A stretch of 64,000 bases of DNA from Vicia villosa (Eukaryota > Streptophyta > Magnoliopsida > Fabales > Fabaceae), in contig NW_026705328.1 in the NCBI RefSeq assembly GCF_029867415.1, forward strand, positions 310,001-374,000, in the 5' to 3' direction. Shown here one piece after another: positions 1-11,361 of this stretch. Under the pieces are notes generated by a model. The model saw only the letters and a list, made by a program, of their open reading frames with translations. It did no database searches and was not told the origin of the DNA. A program made the position numbers and the translations under genes. Every line of letters starts with the position of its first letter. The first letter of the stretch is position 1.

Positions 1-3000
1 AGAATTTCTTTGAGACTGTTAAATTAGGTTGTGCTCATTCCTTTGATTATGAATCCCCAAATACTTCAAGCACAAGTCATCACGTGGATTATGGTTGAAT
101 TGGTGGATATGACATAAAGCCTTCGTTTGGTTGGTTTGTATTACAAATTAAACAGATTGAAAGAATAATTGCACAGTGACCTGAGGTTTAAATACTCAAA
201 GCAATGTGACTGTGGTTTAAAAGTTGGAAGAAAGTGATTCAAACATGGTTTAACAAGATGCAAAGTTCATGAATTGTGAGCATCTACTAAGGTCTAAACA
301 TCACTCATGTTCAACCATTATAAGTCTATCATTAAATCAACAAAAATTCATTACAAAGGTTTAAATGTCCAAAGAAGAGAACCACATTATTTAAAATTCA
401 TTTATAAAAAAAAAAATACGCAAAAGAGCAACAGTTGACTTTTTGTCAACTTTTTGTCAATTGTTGACCATTGACCAGGGATTTTGACTTTGGCTCATAT
501 TCTTCCTAGACCTATTTTACAGTTGAGTTTTCAATCTTGTGATCATCAAGCCTTCCCATCATAGTTTACTCTTAAATGTCATCCGAAATTCATCTTGCGT
601 TTGTCATCTTCATTCCACCAAACCAACCATGTGTAGACCACCAAACCTGCTGCAAACCTGCATTTAAATTCCATGCCAATACAGTTAAACCAAGTTGACA
701 GAGTTAACAGTTCCATTCAAAAAATCCAAACACATACATTCATTCATCGTATGTCATCTTCATAAAGTATACCATTCATAAGCCAGTACATACATCTACA
801 CATTCAATACCAAGTCTCTTTAGCCTTTTACTAGCAAACTAACTTCCCATTTCCAATTTGTAACAACACTAACAGTTTCGCACCGAAAAATAAACAAATT
901 TCTCAAAACCAAAAAACCTACAGGCCATGAAAAATTCTCACTAACTTATATCAATCATATACCAAATCTAGGCTATGCTTAAAGTCCGTTGTGATTCACA
1001 CATTCCATTAAATGTTCAAGTCCACATACAAACAGCCCTGCACAAAGATGAAATAGGTGTTAGTTAACTTTCAAAACAAGATGCAGCCATATGTCAAAAA
1101 AAATGTGTACAAAGCTGCCAATTCGACGTGTCAGTCAGAGGTTCCTATCCATTAACAGAAACGGTACCCACCGAAGCTAACTGAAGTCAGAATTCAACAA
1201 AACAAACCGCAAACTCACCTTCATACCTAACTTCAATTCTTGGCAAACTTCGAACATCGCAACCAGCCACCCGCGAAGTTAAGTCAGGACTGAAACAAAA
1301 ATCAAGATATTAGCAAAGCATACTCAGGGCATAAACAATGCATACACATATTGCAATTCAAGAAGAACCTCATCAGTATACCACAGGGCCCCTGCAACGG
1401 ACAATTCACACATTCAGTTCAAACCGGAATTTCAAACATATCCTAAATGTACCAACTTGCACCAACAATGTGCAACACAATGGGCAAAGTAAACATAATC
1501 CAAGATTCAGTTCAAATGCCTACATCTATATTCTTGACAGTTGAGTACCGCATTCATAACAAAAAGAAAGTCAGAGATTGTAATATCAGTTCGAACAAGG
1601 TTCATATGAGAGCCAGTTTGTAGCTGACATACCAGCCCAGATTCAAGCACAATTTCACTTAAAATAAATGCAACATCACCATCAAAAAGATAACCAAGGT
1701 CAGACTTGTATCCAACCATATAAACCTACGTTCAAACACACCATCAAGCCACATATAGACCCTTAGCCTAGTGACAGTCGTACATAACAGTTAGCCTAAC
1801 AAAAACATTACAACAATTCAGTTCAAATTAACCAACTGATTCATTTTCTAACCAACTGATTCCAACAAGCCTGTAACTAATTTCCAGCTCACATAACATA
1901 ACATATAACAGAAAATAGAAAAATTTCCTAACTTCTCTGTAGCTAACAACCTAGCTATAACTAACTTTATAACAACCAATTCCAACTGTCAACTAGCTTG
2001 TAACCACCAAAACAGAATTATAACTAACTATCCACATCATCTGAACGGATTCAATCCTCACCCTCCAATTTCCTAACTGACTTCACAATCCAATGGTTCA
2101 AATCATTCCCCTCCAACTGACTCAACCTTCATCAACTTCTATATAACAGAATATCCCTCCACGATTCACAGGCCTAAGCCATTCTTCTCCATCTATCTTC
2201 ATCACACACACTCACTTCATAACCACCTTTCATTCACCTTCCACCAATTCACTCTCTCCAAATTCTTCATCTTCAATCTTCTCTTGCCCCCTGCAAATCA
2301 TCACCTACACCATATCAGAGCTCCTTCAAAATACCTCTCGAAGCTTCACGGCGAAGCTCTGACGAGGTAGAGCTTAGCCTCCGCAATCACTCAATCTCTC
2401 GGCATCACTCTTCTATTGTTCTACCCCTATTCTTCACTCTCCGATTTCTCATGCTGAGAAACAATACACAATAACAAAGAACGCAGCAAGATTCAAAAGA
2501 ATAGCAGAAGAAGAAGAAGACTGAGCGCAGCAGCTAAAATTAAGAGGGGTAGACCAAGTTAAAGTCATTACCTGAGTTTCGCGGTGGTCGGGAATCTCCG
2601 CCACCGCACCGGAAGCTCAGGTCGCCTAATCAAGTACGTCCAACACATTTTCTTATTCATCTCTACACGTTTCTATCTGATTAGAAGTTCTATCACTCCA
2701 ATTGTTAGAAATCTAGCTTGAATCACTGAATCCTAAAACTTAGGGTTTCAATTTGGTTTGTTCGATCCGGTTGTGTTGGGAATCTTTTGTGAAATCTAAG
2801 ATCGGATATGTGATTAGAACGTGAATTTAGGCGTGATTGGTGTTTAAATATGTTGATTAGAGGGATTTTGAAGGCGGCGATGGGGGAAGGCTCCACCGGA
2901 AATCGCTCCGGCAGGTTGAGTTTGAGAAAGAGATAGAGATAGGTTGGTTGGTGGAGATGAAGGGTCACACGGGTTAACAAAACCAAAACGCACCGTTTGG

Positions 3001-4094
3001 TTAATCTGTTTTGTTCTTTTCGCCTTAATTTAATTCAATAATTGAAAAATGCTGAAAATTTAAAAAACAACCAAAATACGCTCCCATCTAGCCCAATGCC
3101 ATTCTTTTGTGGCAATAACAAAAACAAAAATGTTGTAACAAAAACCACCTTGGGCCTATCTCCACTGGGCCTGCGCCAGACTACTAGGTCAAACACCATA
3201 TTCAACTTTTCACCCCCTTGGTCACATAATTTTCTTGTTAGAATTAGGTCTTTTTCTCTAGTTTTTATACCTTATTTTTTTAGGTTCTAAAAACAATAAA
3301 CTCATAAAAAATAGTAGTAATTTTTAGGTTAATTTTGTACTAAGGCTTGAATTTCTTCTTTTATCCTTTTGGTATCATTTCCATATTTTTGTATGATTTT
3401 GTTGTGGGATTTTGGCCACACTTTGGCCAATTTTGTTAATATTATTCGTATGCTCCTTTTAGAATATATCTCATTACCATGTCATTTTAGATAGGTATTC
3501 CTTTGTACAGAGACAATAATCATTAGGTTAGAACCAATATAAGGTTAGTCCCCCCTATCATTTCATTTTTTTCTTTTTTTCAAATTTAAAACACCTAACA
3601 ATTACTCAAACTAATCCCCTTTAAAAAATACCAAGAAAACACCTAAAGCACTTTATAAAGGTTGAAAACAATAAAAAGGGAATAGAAGCTCTCGTCTCCC
3701 TTGCTTAAGGGAATCACTTGAGTGGAGGTTCCCAACCATAAAAAACACCAACCAAGGAGTAACTCTGATCTTCCTTGCTTAGGGGAGCCACTTGAAACAC
3801 TCAAACTCTCTCTTCTCCCTTGCCTTCTTGGCTTTCTTAAGGGCATTGTTATTTCCGCTTGATCACATTGTAGGTCATCCCCTTATGCAAGAGTGTGAAT
3901 GTTAACGCCGCCCAACTAAAAACCACAAAAACAAAAAAAACATTTGAGCCGAACTACAGTAGCTCTGATTCCTGGTAAGGGATACGTAGGCATTAGGTCG
4001 TGGGGCCTAAGCGAGCACAATTGTAAAAAATTCTTTCTTTTCCCCGTGTTTCTTTTGCATGGATTCGCATTTAGGCTTTAGACATTAGTCACAC
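1..4094 (+). mobile_element. Partial Tat/Ogre-like LTR, left end outside window
   Basis: Non-coding. The right half is a diverged, opposite-orientation relative of the Element 2 LTR: 3300-3500 (ATAGTAGTAATTTTTAGG, ATTTTGTTGTGGGATTTTGG, GCTCCTTTTAGAATATATCTC) matches the reverse complement of 9700-9900, and 3950-4090 (GATACGTAGGCATT, GGGGCCTAAGCGAGCACA) matches the reverse complement of 8862-9002. By this alignment about 0.44 kb of the LTR lies left of the window and about 0.2 kb is missing at the right, where another LTR begins at 4095. The GC-richer stretch at 2330-2650 and 2860-2950 corresponds to 10440-10700 of the Element 2 LTR. Short ORFs here look like chance frames. The family assignment is firm for 3000-4094 and inferred by position for 1-2900. 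Confidence 0.7.
2140..2146 (+). promoter_or_regulatory. Candidate TATA box of the partial LTR
   Basis: TATATAA, followed about 30 nt downstream by a pyrimidine-rich stretch (2170-2290). It sits in the middle of the LTR, as expected for a U3/R boundary. Inferred from motif and position only. Confidence 0.35.
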
Positions 4095-4924
4095 TGTAAC
4101 ATCCTTATATTCATATTACTAAGTGTAAGAATGTGTACAATTGTAGTTGGAGTTTATTAAGAGGAATATTTGGACCTAGTTAGAAACATAATGAAATTGT
4201 CAAGAATGAACCATATGGCACAATTGTGATCTCCACTAAGTTGGAGGGCATCTTTGACACTAAAGACTATATGCATGGAATATTAGGTCTTGTGTTAGGG
4301 AAGACCCATACTTGTGCTACCAAACCAGAATTTTTGGAAAATATAACATAGAAGTTAGTGGGAAAAAGAAGAAGTCATGTTCATCATCTTCATTTTCGCA
4401 CCTTGGGTATAGCCTTCACTAAAAAGGTAATATCTCTCTGCTCGTAATTCCGATTGGAACGATTTAGGACTTTTCGGAAAGCTAATGAAATTCTCTAGGA
4501 TTTTCATGTATGGTTTGCATTCATAGGTACTGTATTGATGGAGATAAATAGGTTTGAAGTTGATGGATCCATGCTGAATGTGTGTTAATGGGTGGCTACG
4601 GATTTGTTAATGTTGGAAGTGGAGTTTTGGCATCAAGGAGAGTCCAATGGCAGCAAGAGCATCCTATTAACCTCTCTAAATCCATGGTGAGTTCCATTAG
4701 ATAGAACTTGGGTAGGAATGGGGATTAATTACATGTTGAATGGGTTAGTGAGACATGCCTGAATGTGTCAGTGTTTGGATGATTATTGTAGCATGCTTGA
4801 TCAATTAGTACAAAATGTGTTCTTTTGATGTCCTTGCATGTCCTGGTATATTGAGATGTTATATGTGTTTGGATTAGAGTAGGATTTGGTTTGGAACCTT
4901 TAAAATGCAGAAAATTCGTTTTTG

Positions 4925-5042
4925 GTACAGTGTAATCGGCTACGGGGTTTTGCGTAACAGGTTACACTGCTGAAAAATGCAATTCTGGGCTATTTTTCGT
5001 GCCCGTAACCGGTTACGTATTTGGCGTAACCCGTTACACTGG
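4925..5042 (+). repeat. Pairs of GTAACCGGTTAC-type palindromes
   Basis: Four related 12-bp near-palindromes in two pairs: GTAATCGGCTAC and GTAACAGGTTAC, then GTAACCGGTTAC (perfect) and GTAACCCGTTAC. Members of a pair are separated by about 10 nt; the pairs by about 45 nt that include TTCTGGGC. The arrangement parallels the AAATCGATTT pairs in the Element 1 LTR. Confidence 0.7.
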
Positions 5043-5527
5043 GTTAAAAAGGAAAAATTGCAAAACTTCGGAAATTCATAACTTTCGCCTCGGGTATCAG
5101 AATTGCGCAAAGTTTATATCGTTGGAAAGCTAGTTAGATGTACTATCTAATAAAATTGGTCCCTAAACCAAAATGTTTGATTTAATAATTTTGGAACCCC
5201 GCTTAGTGAGCCTTGTCGGGCGAAGTTTTATGTTACTATTTCCCCCGAGAGTAGTTTCGTTCCGTATAGGGAACCGAATGCCTCCTTAGTCGTCTGAAAC
5301 TTGTTTATCTAGTATTTGAACATGCTAATGTTATATATGATCATGGATGTGTTGATTTTTAATATGTGGATTCTTAATTGATGTATTATATTGATATGAT
5401 ATGTGATGAATCATGATTAATTACTAGTACCCGTTGTTTCGGTTAAACATTCGGGATTGATTGCATTGTGTGATTTCGACATTATGTCGTATTTGCGTAT
5501 GCTTGAATCGAAGTGGTCGGGGGCTAG

Positions 5528-5532
5528 GTTGG
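5528..5532. repeat. Target-site duplication of Element 1, left copy (GTTGG)
   Basis: GTTGG immediately precedes the LTR start TGTCATACCCC and recurs directly after the 3' LTR end at 34454-34458. This fixes both outer ends of Element 1. Confidence 0.95.
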
Positions 5533-5800
5533 TGTCATACCCCAATTTTTGACCCTAAGATCATATATCATTCATATCCCAATCATTAATCAAGAGCTTC
5601 ACTTGGAAGTTTTGTTTGTGGTGTTGCACTCACCTCATCAATAAGAGGGACCGTCAGGCACCAATGATTGTTTATCTTGTATGCATATTATACTAACCCA
5701 AATACCAAAAATATTGCTTTGTTTCTTTGTAGGCTTTTGTTTTGTAGGTACCAAGCCAAGACATGCAATAAACAAGGCATTTTCCACATTTTGGACTGAT

Positions 5801-5980
5801 GAAATCGATTTCCCTCTTGGGTAAATCGATTTCCCTACAGCAATTTTCAACAAAATCACATTCTGGACAGCATGAAATCGATTTCCCTCCTAGGTAAATC
5901 GATTTCCCTAGTGTATTTTGCGCCAAATTCTCTTCTGGAACAGAGTGAAATCGATTTCACTCCTGGGGGAAATCGATTTC
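5801..5980. repeat. Six AAATCGATTT palindromes in three pairs
   Basis: Perfect palindromes at 5801-5812 (GAAATCGATTTC), 5823-5832, 5874-5885, 5896-5905, 5945-5960 (GTGAAATCGATTTCAC, 16 bp) and 5969-5980. Each pair is separated by a 10-nt purine/pyrimidine-biased spacer. A second cluster lies at 6679-6790. The 3' LTR keeps most copies, with a point change at 31440-31442. Confidence 0.9.
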
Positions 5981-6223
5981 CTTAAGGCGAAATTCAAAAA
6001 AATAGAGAGGGAAGCTTGATTTGATTTTGACACCTATTTTCTTTGACCATTTTTGTCATTTTACCAATTTTCCACCTCACCAAAATAATTCCCTTCATTA
6101 ATTCCATTTTAACCTCATTTTACCATTTTTTTTACCATTTAAATGCCACTTTAATCACCAATTAAACACAAGTTAATTAACCAAGAGCAAATGACGAAAA
6201 TGCCACTACTCTTGCTCTCATCC

Positions 6224-6231
6224 TATAAATA
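6224..6231 (+). promoter_or_regulatory. TATA box of Element 1 5' LTR
   Basis: TATAAATA followed by AGAGGCCACTACTC, a canonical plant LTR promoter core. Transcription would begin about 30 nt downstream, near 6255, dividing U3 (about 0.72 kb) from R. The same core is at 31836-31843 in the 3' LTR. Confidence 0.7.
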
Positions 6232-6678
6232 GAGGCCACTACTCTCTCATTTCTCAAGCTTTGAGAGCCAAAAAACCCCTTGCAATTTCTCTCCTCATCC
6301 TTACCAAATTCACCAAAGCTCTTTTTCTTTCATAAAGTTTGTGAGTCACATCTTGAACCTCACAAACTTTGAGCTAAACCACCATCCATTTCACTCTTTT
6401 TTCTTCATATTGTTGAGAGATCAAGATTTGTGTTGGTGATTCTTGAAGTGGATCTAAGTTTTGTTCAAGAATTGGTAATTTTCATCATCCTTTTTCATCC
6501 ACCATAATGTGATTCTTTTGTGCTTGTGTGTGATGCATCTTTGATGCTATATTGGTCCTATTTGATGGTGATTTGATGGAAAATTCGTGCTCCAATTGAT
6601 ATGTGATCATAAGGTGTTTGTATGTTTGCTTAAGTCAAGTTTTATGCTTCTTAATGCTGATTTTTTGAAAACTGCACT

Positions 6679-6790
6679 GAGGAAATCGATTTCCTCCTTA
6701 GGGAAATCAATTTCCATTCCGTTTCTGCGCCAGATTTGAAAACCTGCACTAAGGAAATCGGTTTCCTCCTTAGGGAAATCGATTTCCCCT
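6679..6790. repeat. Second cluster of AAATCGATTT palindromes
   Basis: Contains the 18-bp perfect palindrome GAGGAAATCGATTTCCTC at 6679-6696, a decayed partner at 6701-6714, and another pair at about 6752-6790 (one decayed to ATCGGTTT, one intact GGGAAATCGATTTCCC). In the 3' LTR (32290-32402) the decayed members are intact but one neighbour has changed. Confidence 0.85.
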
Positions 6791-8642
6791 GGGACAGAAT
6801 GTGTTTTTTTGCCTTTTTTATGCTTGTTTTGGCTTCCTTCTTCCTCCACTTCATTAATATCATTGGATCTAGGATGTTGATAGGTTTGAAAGGACCAAAT
6901 CCATAATATTAGATGAATGATATTAATGATAGTGTGAGTTGATTTTACTTTATGCATTTTATCTTCTTCTTCTCCTTTTTTTCTTTTGATCGATGAAAGT
7001 CTTAATACTTTGAGAATTCTTATGGATTCTTGGTAAAGACTAGATAGTTACCTATTTTCTTTTCGTGCGGTATTGCTTTCGGAGAATGATCTACATATCA
7101 TTTCTCTCGCATGCATTAGCACATAAAGTTTTGACCGGCCTCGTTGTAGGGTGATTTCTACATAAATCACTTGGCGATCTGCTTAACATAGCGCAATATT
7201 TTGTGTCCCGAATCAAAAAGATCAAATATGGAAGAGAATTGTATTCGGTTGATTTATGACTTATGGAAGTTTATCGTGTAGTCGCTATGATTTTATCAAG
7301 CTTCTGATAAAGTTCCATTGAATTTAAATCCGAGAACATCCTTCACTCACCATCGATCTTTCTTACTAACTTTGATAACATACTTGACAAGTTTCAAGAT
7401 GGTTATCTTTAACATCTAACAACTAACTTTAATTTCCGCACTTTATTATACCGCTCTTTATATTTCTCGCTTTATCGCTTTATTTTATCATTTCATCATA
7501 TTTACATTCCGCTATTTTTTCTTTGTCCATTTGGACGTTTATATTCCGCTATTTTCTCTTTGTCCATTTGGACGTTATGTTTATGTTTCCGCTATTTTCT
7601 CTTTGTCCACTTGGACCATACTTTACTTTTATGCTAAAACACTAATAATCAACCAAAATCTAAAAAACACCTAAGGCTCTCTTTTGGACTATTGGTTACT
7701 ATCCCGAGCATTTTGGAGATTCGGACTTATGGACTTAGGACCTCTGGACCCTTATGCTGTTGTTACTCTGCTGTTATTCTGTCTGTCTGGCATTGGATTG
7801 TTGTCTGTTGGTGTGTGCAGGTATTTCCTTGAAAGCCCTTGATGGTTAATTCCAAGGCATTGATATAAGGATTTTACCCGAAAACAGCCGTTACTCTGCC
7901 CGATTTTCGTCAGAATTTTAATGTGCTTAATGCAAAGTGGTGTTAAGATAATAAGTTCATCTGGATCCCCAAGTGATAATGTGTTGGTTTGATATTGATA
8001 AGTCCAAAGGATGGGAAATCTACCTTGACTCACAATGTCAAGTGTTGGCTTCTTATTTCGGTTAGACCGTTTCTTTCCTTAGCTTTTATTTTACGCAATA
8101 GGATAGCCTCTTCATCTCCTCCCACTTCTTAGATTTTTAAAATCTTCTCCCTTTTTCAAAAACCTTCTTATGTTTGCAAATCTTTTCAAAACCTTTTTCT
8201 TAAAAAATATCTTTTGCCCTTAGTGGCCTTTTCTTCAAAAGTTTAGACACTGTTAATTATCGAAACGAGTGGTTATACCCCACGATTTTGAAATTGATTG
8301 ATATAATGAGATCTTTTCCGCATGAGAGAGCTAGTGGCATACTCGTTGATTTTATCCGAGTTGGAGCCCTTCTTTCATTAGCGATGCAAAAAACTCGTTT
8401 GTTCTCATGCTCAAGATCAATGGCTGAGTATTTCTCTCTAACGACGATAAAGTGTTTATTCGTTTTAAAAATGTTTTCCCTTTTAAGCGGAACTACATTA
8501 GCTATGACTTCTCCATTACACCGAGGAGGTATGTAGGCACAAAGCTTAACGCTTTGCCGAGCTTATTTTAAAAATAAAACAAACCCTTTTTTAGCATACA
8601 CGACACAGATTTTCAAAAAGGTTCCTATGGAATACCACAGAT

Positions 8643-8647
8643 ACGAG
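8643..8647. repeat. Target-site duplication of Element 2, left copy (ACGAG)
   Basis: ACGAG precedes TGTCGCTACCGCG and recurs at 24244-24248 after the second LTR, inside the Element 1 LTR sequence. Confidence 0.95.
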
Positions 8648-9341
8648 TGTCGCTACCGCGAAAAATGGATCAGAGTCGCCACTAATATATTTATCCCATA
8701 AGGGAAAGGAATACCAGGAAACCTAACTCAGAATAAGAACAAGGTCTTTCGACCAGAGAACAGGGCACGGGAGTCGGTTACGCAAGGGGAAGGTGCTAGC
8801 ACCCCTCACGCCCATCGTACTCGATGGTATCCACCTATGTTTGTTTCTATCTAAAGGGTGTCTAATGTCTAAAACCTAAAATGCGAATGAATGCAAAAAG
8901 AACACGGGGAAAAGAAGGAATTATTTACAAGTGTGCTCGCTTAGGCCCCGCGACCCAATGCCTACGTATCCCTTAAAAGGAATCAGAGCGACCGTAGTTC
9001 GGATCCATAGTTTCCATTTGTTTTGTGTTTTTTAGTTGAACAGAGGTTAAGGTCACAATCCACGATGCTCGACCTTTGGAGACTTATACGCCTATTTTGG
9101 AAAGGACTTAACTTGTTCTTAGGTGCCTAACAAGGCAAAAGAAAAGCAAGAATTTGGTTTGTGTCTTTTATTGTAATTCCACGATGACGAAGACCCTCTA
9201 CAGGGCTTCGCATCGCTTCCTTACTCTGTTTTAAGTCAAAGCCTTTTATTAAGCATTTTGAGTATTTTTGGTTGGTGTTTTTTAAGGGAAATTATTTTGC
9301 GACTTAGATCATACCAAGAAAAAGAGTTTTGTTTTTGACTA

Positions 9342-9544
9342 TTTAGAGAATGCACATCGAGGTCTACACCACAATCGATTCTCTAAATAACGGATAAGAA
9401 ATACATCGAAATCTACATTCCAATCATTTCTTTTCCGTTTAGTAGAAAAGAACGTACATCGGGGCCTACACCCCAATCATTTCTTTTCTACTATGTGAGA
9501 AAGAACGTACATCGGGGCCTACACCCCAATCATTTCTTTCTCAC
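9342..9544 (-). repeat. Four consecutive hairpins with constant loops and different stems (in LTR)
   Basis: Arms: TTTAGAGAAT 9342-9351 with 9378-9387; AACGGATAAGAAAT 9389-9402 with 9426-9439 (one mismatch); TAGTAGAAAAGAA 9440-9452 with 9481-9493 (13 bp perfect); GTGAGAAAGAA 9495-9505 with 9534-9544 (11 bp perfect). The loops share ACATCG-N-CTACA-N-CAATCA, and an inner stem also co-varies (GGGG/CCCC; GGT/ACC; GAA/TTC). Both outer and inner stems therefore differ between copies yet stay complementary. Strand is that of the element transcript. Confidence 0.93.
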
Positions 9545-11353
9545 TACACATCAGAAAAGTCACAGCATGATCTTTGTCAGGTTTTTTTTATTAAGTATTT
9601 TAGAGTTGAAAAAGAAAAGAAATGGACAAAGGAGACTAACCTATTCTCTAATCTAAGTGTCATTCTAAATCTTATTCTAAAGTCTAATTCTAAAGTTAAC
9701 ATACTAATGGGATATATTCTAAGAGGAGCATACAAATGGTATTAACAACATGGGCCAAAAATATGGCTAAAACAAGCAACAAAATCACACAACATTTATA
9801 CGAAAATAATATGGAAATGGTACAAAAGAAATACAAGAAGCCATTCAAAAATTAGTACAAAATTAGTCTAAAAAATACTACTATTTTTATGAGTTTTTTG
9901 TTAAGGAAATTGGATCAAGTAAAAGACTAAAACAAAATAGGCTAAAAACTAACAATTCTTTTTGTATTGATTTTATGAAGAAAAGGTGTTAGAAATTGAA
10001 GTGACTAGTCTAAAAATTAACACTTTTTATGAACAATTTTTATGAAAAAAAAGTTTGTATTAAAGTCTCAAAATGATAGGAAAATTAATGGTTTTATTCT
10101 AAAAAGAAGTGGCAAAAATCTAATTACCTAATTCTAAAAATGAAAACAGGGGGCGAAATCTGAATTACTTGGTGTGCAAATAGCAGTTAGGGCGCAAGCC
10201 CACAAGCAGATGGCCCAAACAGTTATTTCTTTCATATCGGTTAGCAAAAAACAACGGGTGTTATGGGCTCTGGGGGTACACGAATAGCATTGGCCCAAAG
10301 AGCATTTTCAGATTTTTATTTTTGAAATCTTTTCTAATTAACACAGTTAATCAAGCAAAAAAAAATAAAATAAAAATAAATATATAGAATGGGGAATTAG
10401 GGTTATGTTACCCTGTGACGAATCAGCTTCTCTGAGCTTCTTCTCCCTCATTCAGACTCAGAAGCGTAACGGCGTAGATGGATAACTCGTATTCTCCGGT
10501 GAACTTCCGCCGCCGTTGACTCTCCGACTCGATCTCTCACGGTTTCACGCAACAGTGCATCGACCACGTCTTCTTCTCCGACGCTACTTTGCGATTTCTT
10601 CTCCATCTTAATCGATTATCTCAGTCCTCAATCCCACCTCTTCGTCGATGACCGACCAAGCACAAGCGTATATCGGAGAGGATAGTGAATCGGATTTACC
10701 TACCGGAGTCGTTCGGAGCGCCTTCATCTGTGTCATTTGCGCGAAATCCAACGGTAAGCTCTCGTTGTTTATGCTCCTTTAACTGCTCTTGCGTCTTCTT
10801 CTTCTCGTCTTTTGATTGCGTGATGAAGTTCTCTGTTCTTGAGGATGCAGAGATTGAGAAGAGCAAAGTTGACGACGAATTGGTGGAAGATGAGCGTGGA
10901 GATTGAACTCGATTCAGATGTTGGATATGATGAATCAGTCACGCTGATTAGAACTTGTTGTGATGCAAAGATCCAGAAAAGATTGATGACAAGATGACTA
11001 TGATGATTGATAGAGAACTGAGATGAAGAATCGATCAAGCTTTCATCTCCTTTCTGTTAGCTTTTTATTCTGATCATTTTCTGTTGGTCAATTTTGATGA
11101 TTGAAGATTATCGAAGGTTGATGATGGAGGTTTTTTGTGAAGCTTTTTCAGGTTACTGATCCTTTTCCCAGTAGTGGAGAATGAAGGTTTAAAGATGATG
11201 ATGAATGAATGGTGAATGAGAATGAAGAGCAGAAGATGGTGGTGGAAGATTGAAAAAATGGAGGAGTGTGAATAACTGAGAGTAAAGATGGGTGAGTTCA
11301 AAGGATGGTGCAGTGAAGATGAAGTGCCAAAAAAAATGATGAAGAGAGTCTTG

Positions 11354-11361
11354 TATATATA
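11354..11361 (-). promoter_or_regulatory. Candidate TATA box, Element 2 3' LTR
   Basis: TATATATA, read on the minus strand as CCTATATATACAAG. It lies about 2.0 kb into the LTR in element orientation. The equivalent copy in the other LTR is 22202-22209. Confidence 0.45.

Larger units (their letters stand above)
4095..5532 (+). mobile_element. LTR beginning TGTAACATCC, part 1 of 3 (gypsy-type)
   Basis: Starts with TGTAACATCC exactly where the Tat-type LTR (1-4094) stops matching its relative. It contains a segment about expression after a stress-like leader seen in many gypsy LTRs (TATCGTTGGAAAGCTAG at 5119). It is interrupted at 5532 by Element 1, whose 5-bp duplication GTTGG proves continuity with 34459. 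Further parts are 34459-34518 and 35735-35954; the right end was never reached because a truncated Tat LTR begins at 35955. No coding sequence is visible. The chromovirus/Tekay-like flavour (GGAGGTGCACCTGAGCTA in part 3) is an impression, not a proven assignment. Confidence 0.5.
5533..8647 (+). mobile_element. Element 1 5' LTR, first part
   Basis: Begins TGTCATACCCCAATTTTTG and aligns throughout with the 3' LTR (31147-34261). The last 5 bp (ACGAG, 8643-8647) are the target duplication of Element 2; the LTR resumes at 24249. Joined length is 3306 bp against 3307 bp for the 3' LTR. Contains clustered AAATCGATTT palindromes and a TATA box. No ORF of substance. Confidence 0.95.

Noticed and set aside
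1338..1544. Small plant gene upstream of the LTR
   Set aside because: Short frame in low-complexity CA-rich sequence within a Tat LTR; no motif and no consistent frame in the related LTR.
6607..6957. 116-codon frame with repeated acidic IDFPKEEIDF peptide
   Set aside because: The peptide repeat is the translation of the AAATCGATTT palindromes in the Element 1 LTR; the frame is on the minus strand of a plus-strand element.
9342..9544. CRISPR array
   Set aside because: The repeats are hairpins with variable arms inside a plant retrotransposon LTR, not fixed repeats with unique spacers.
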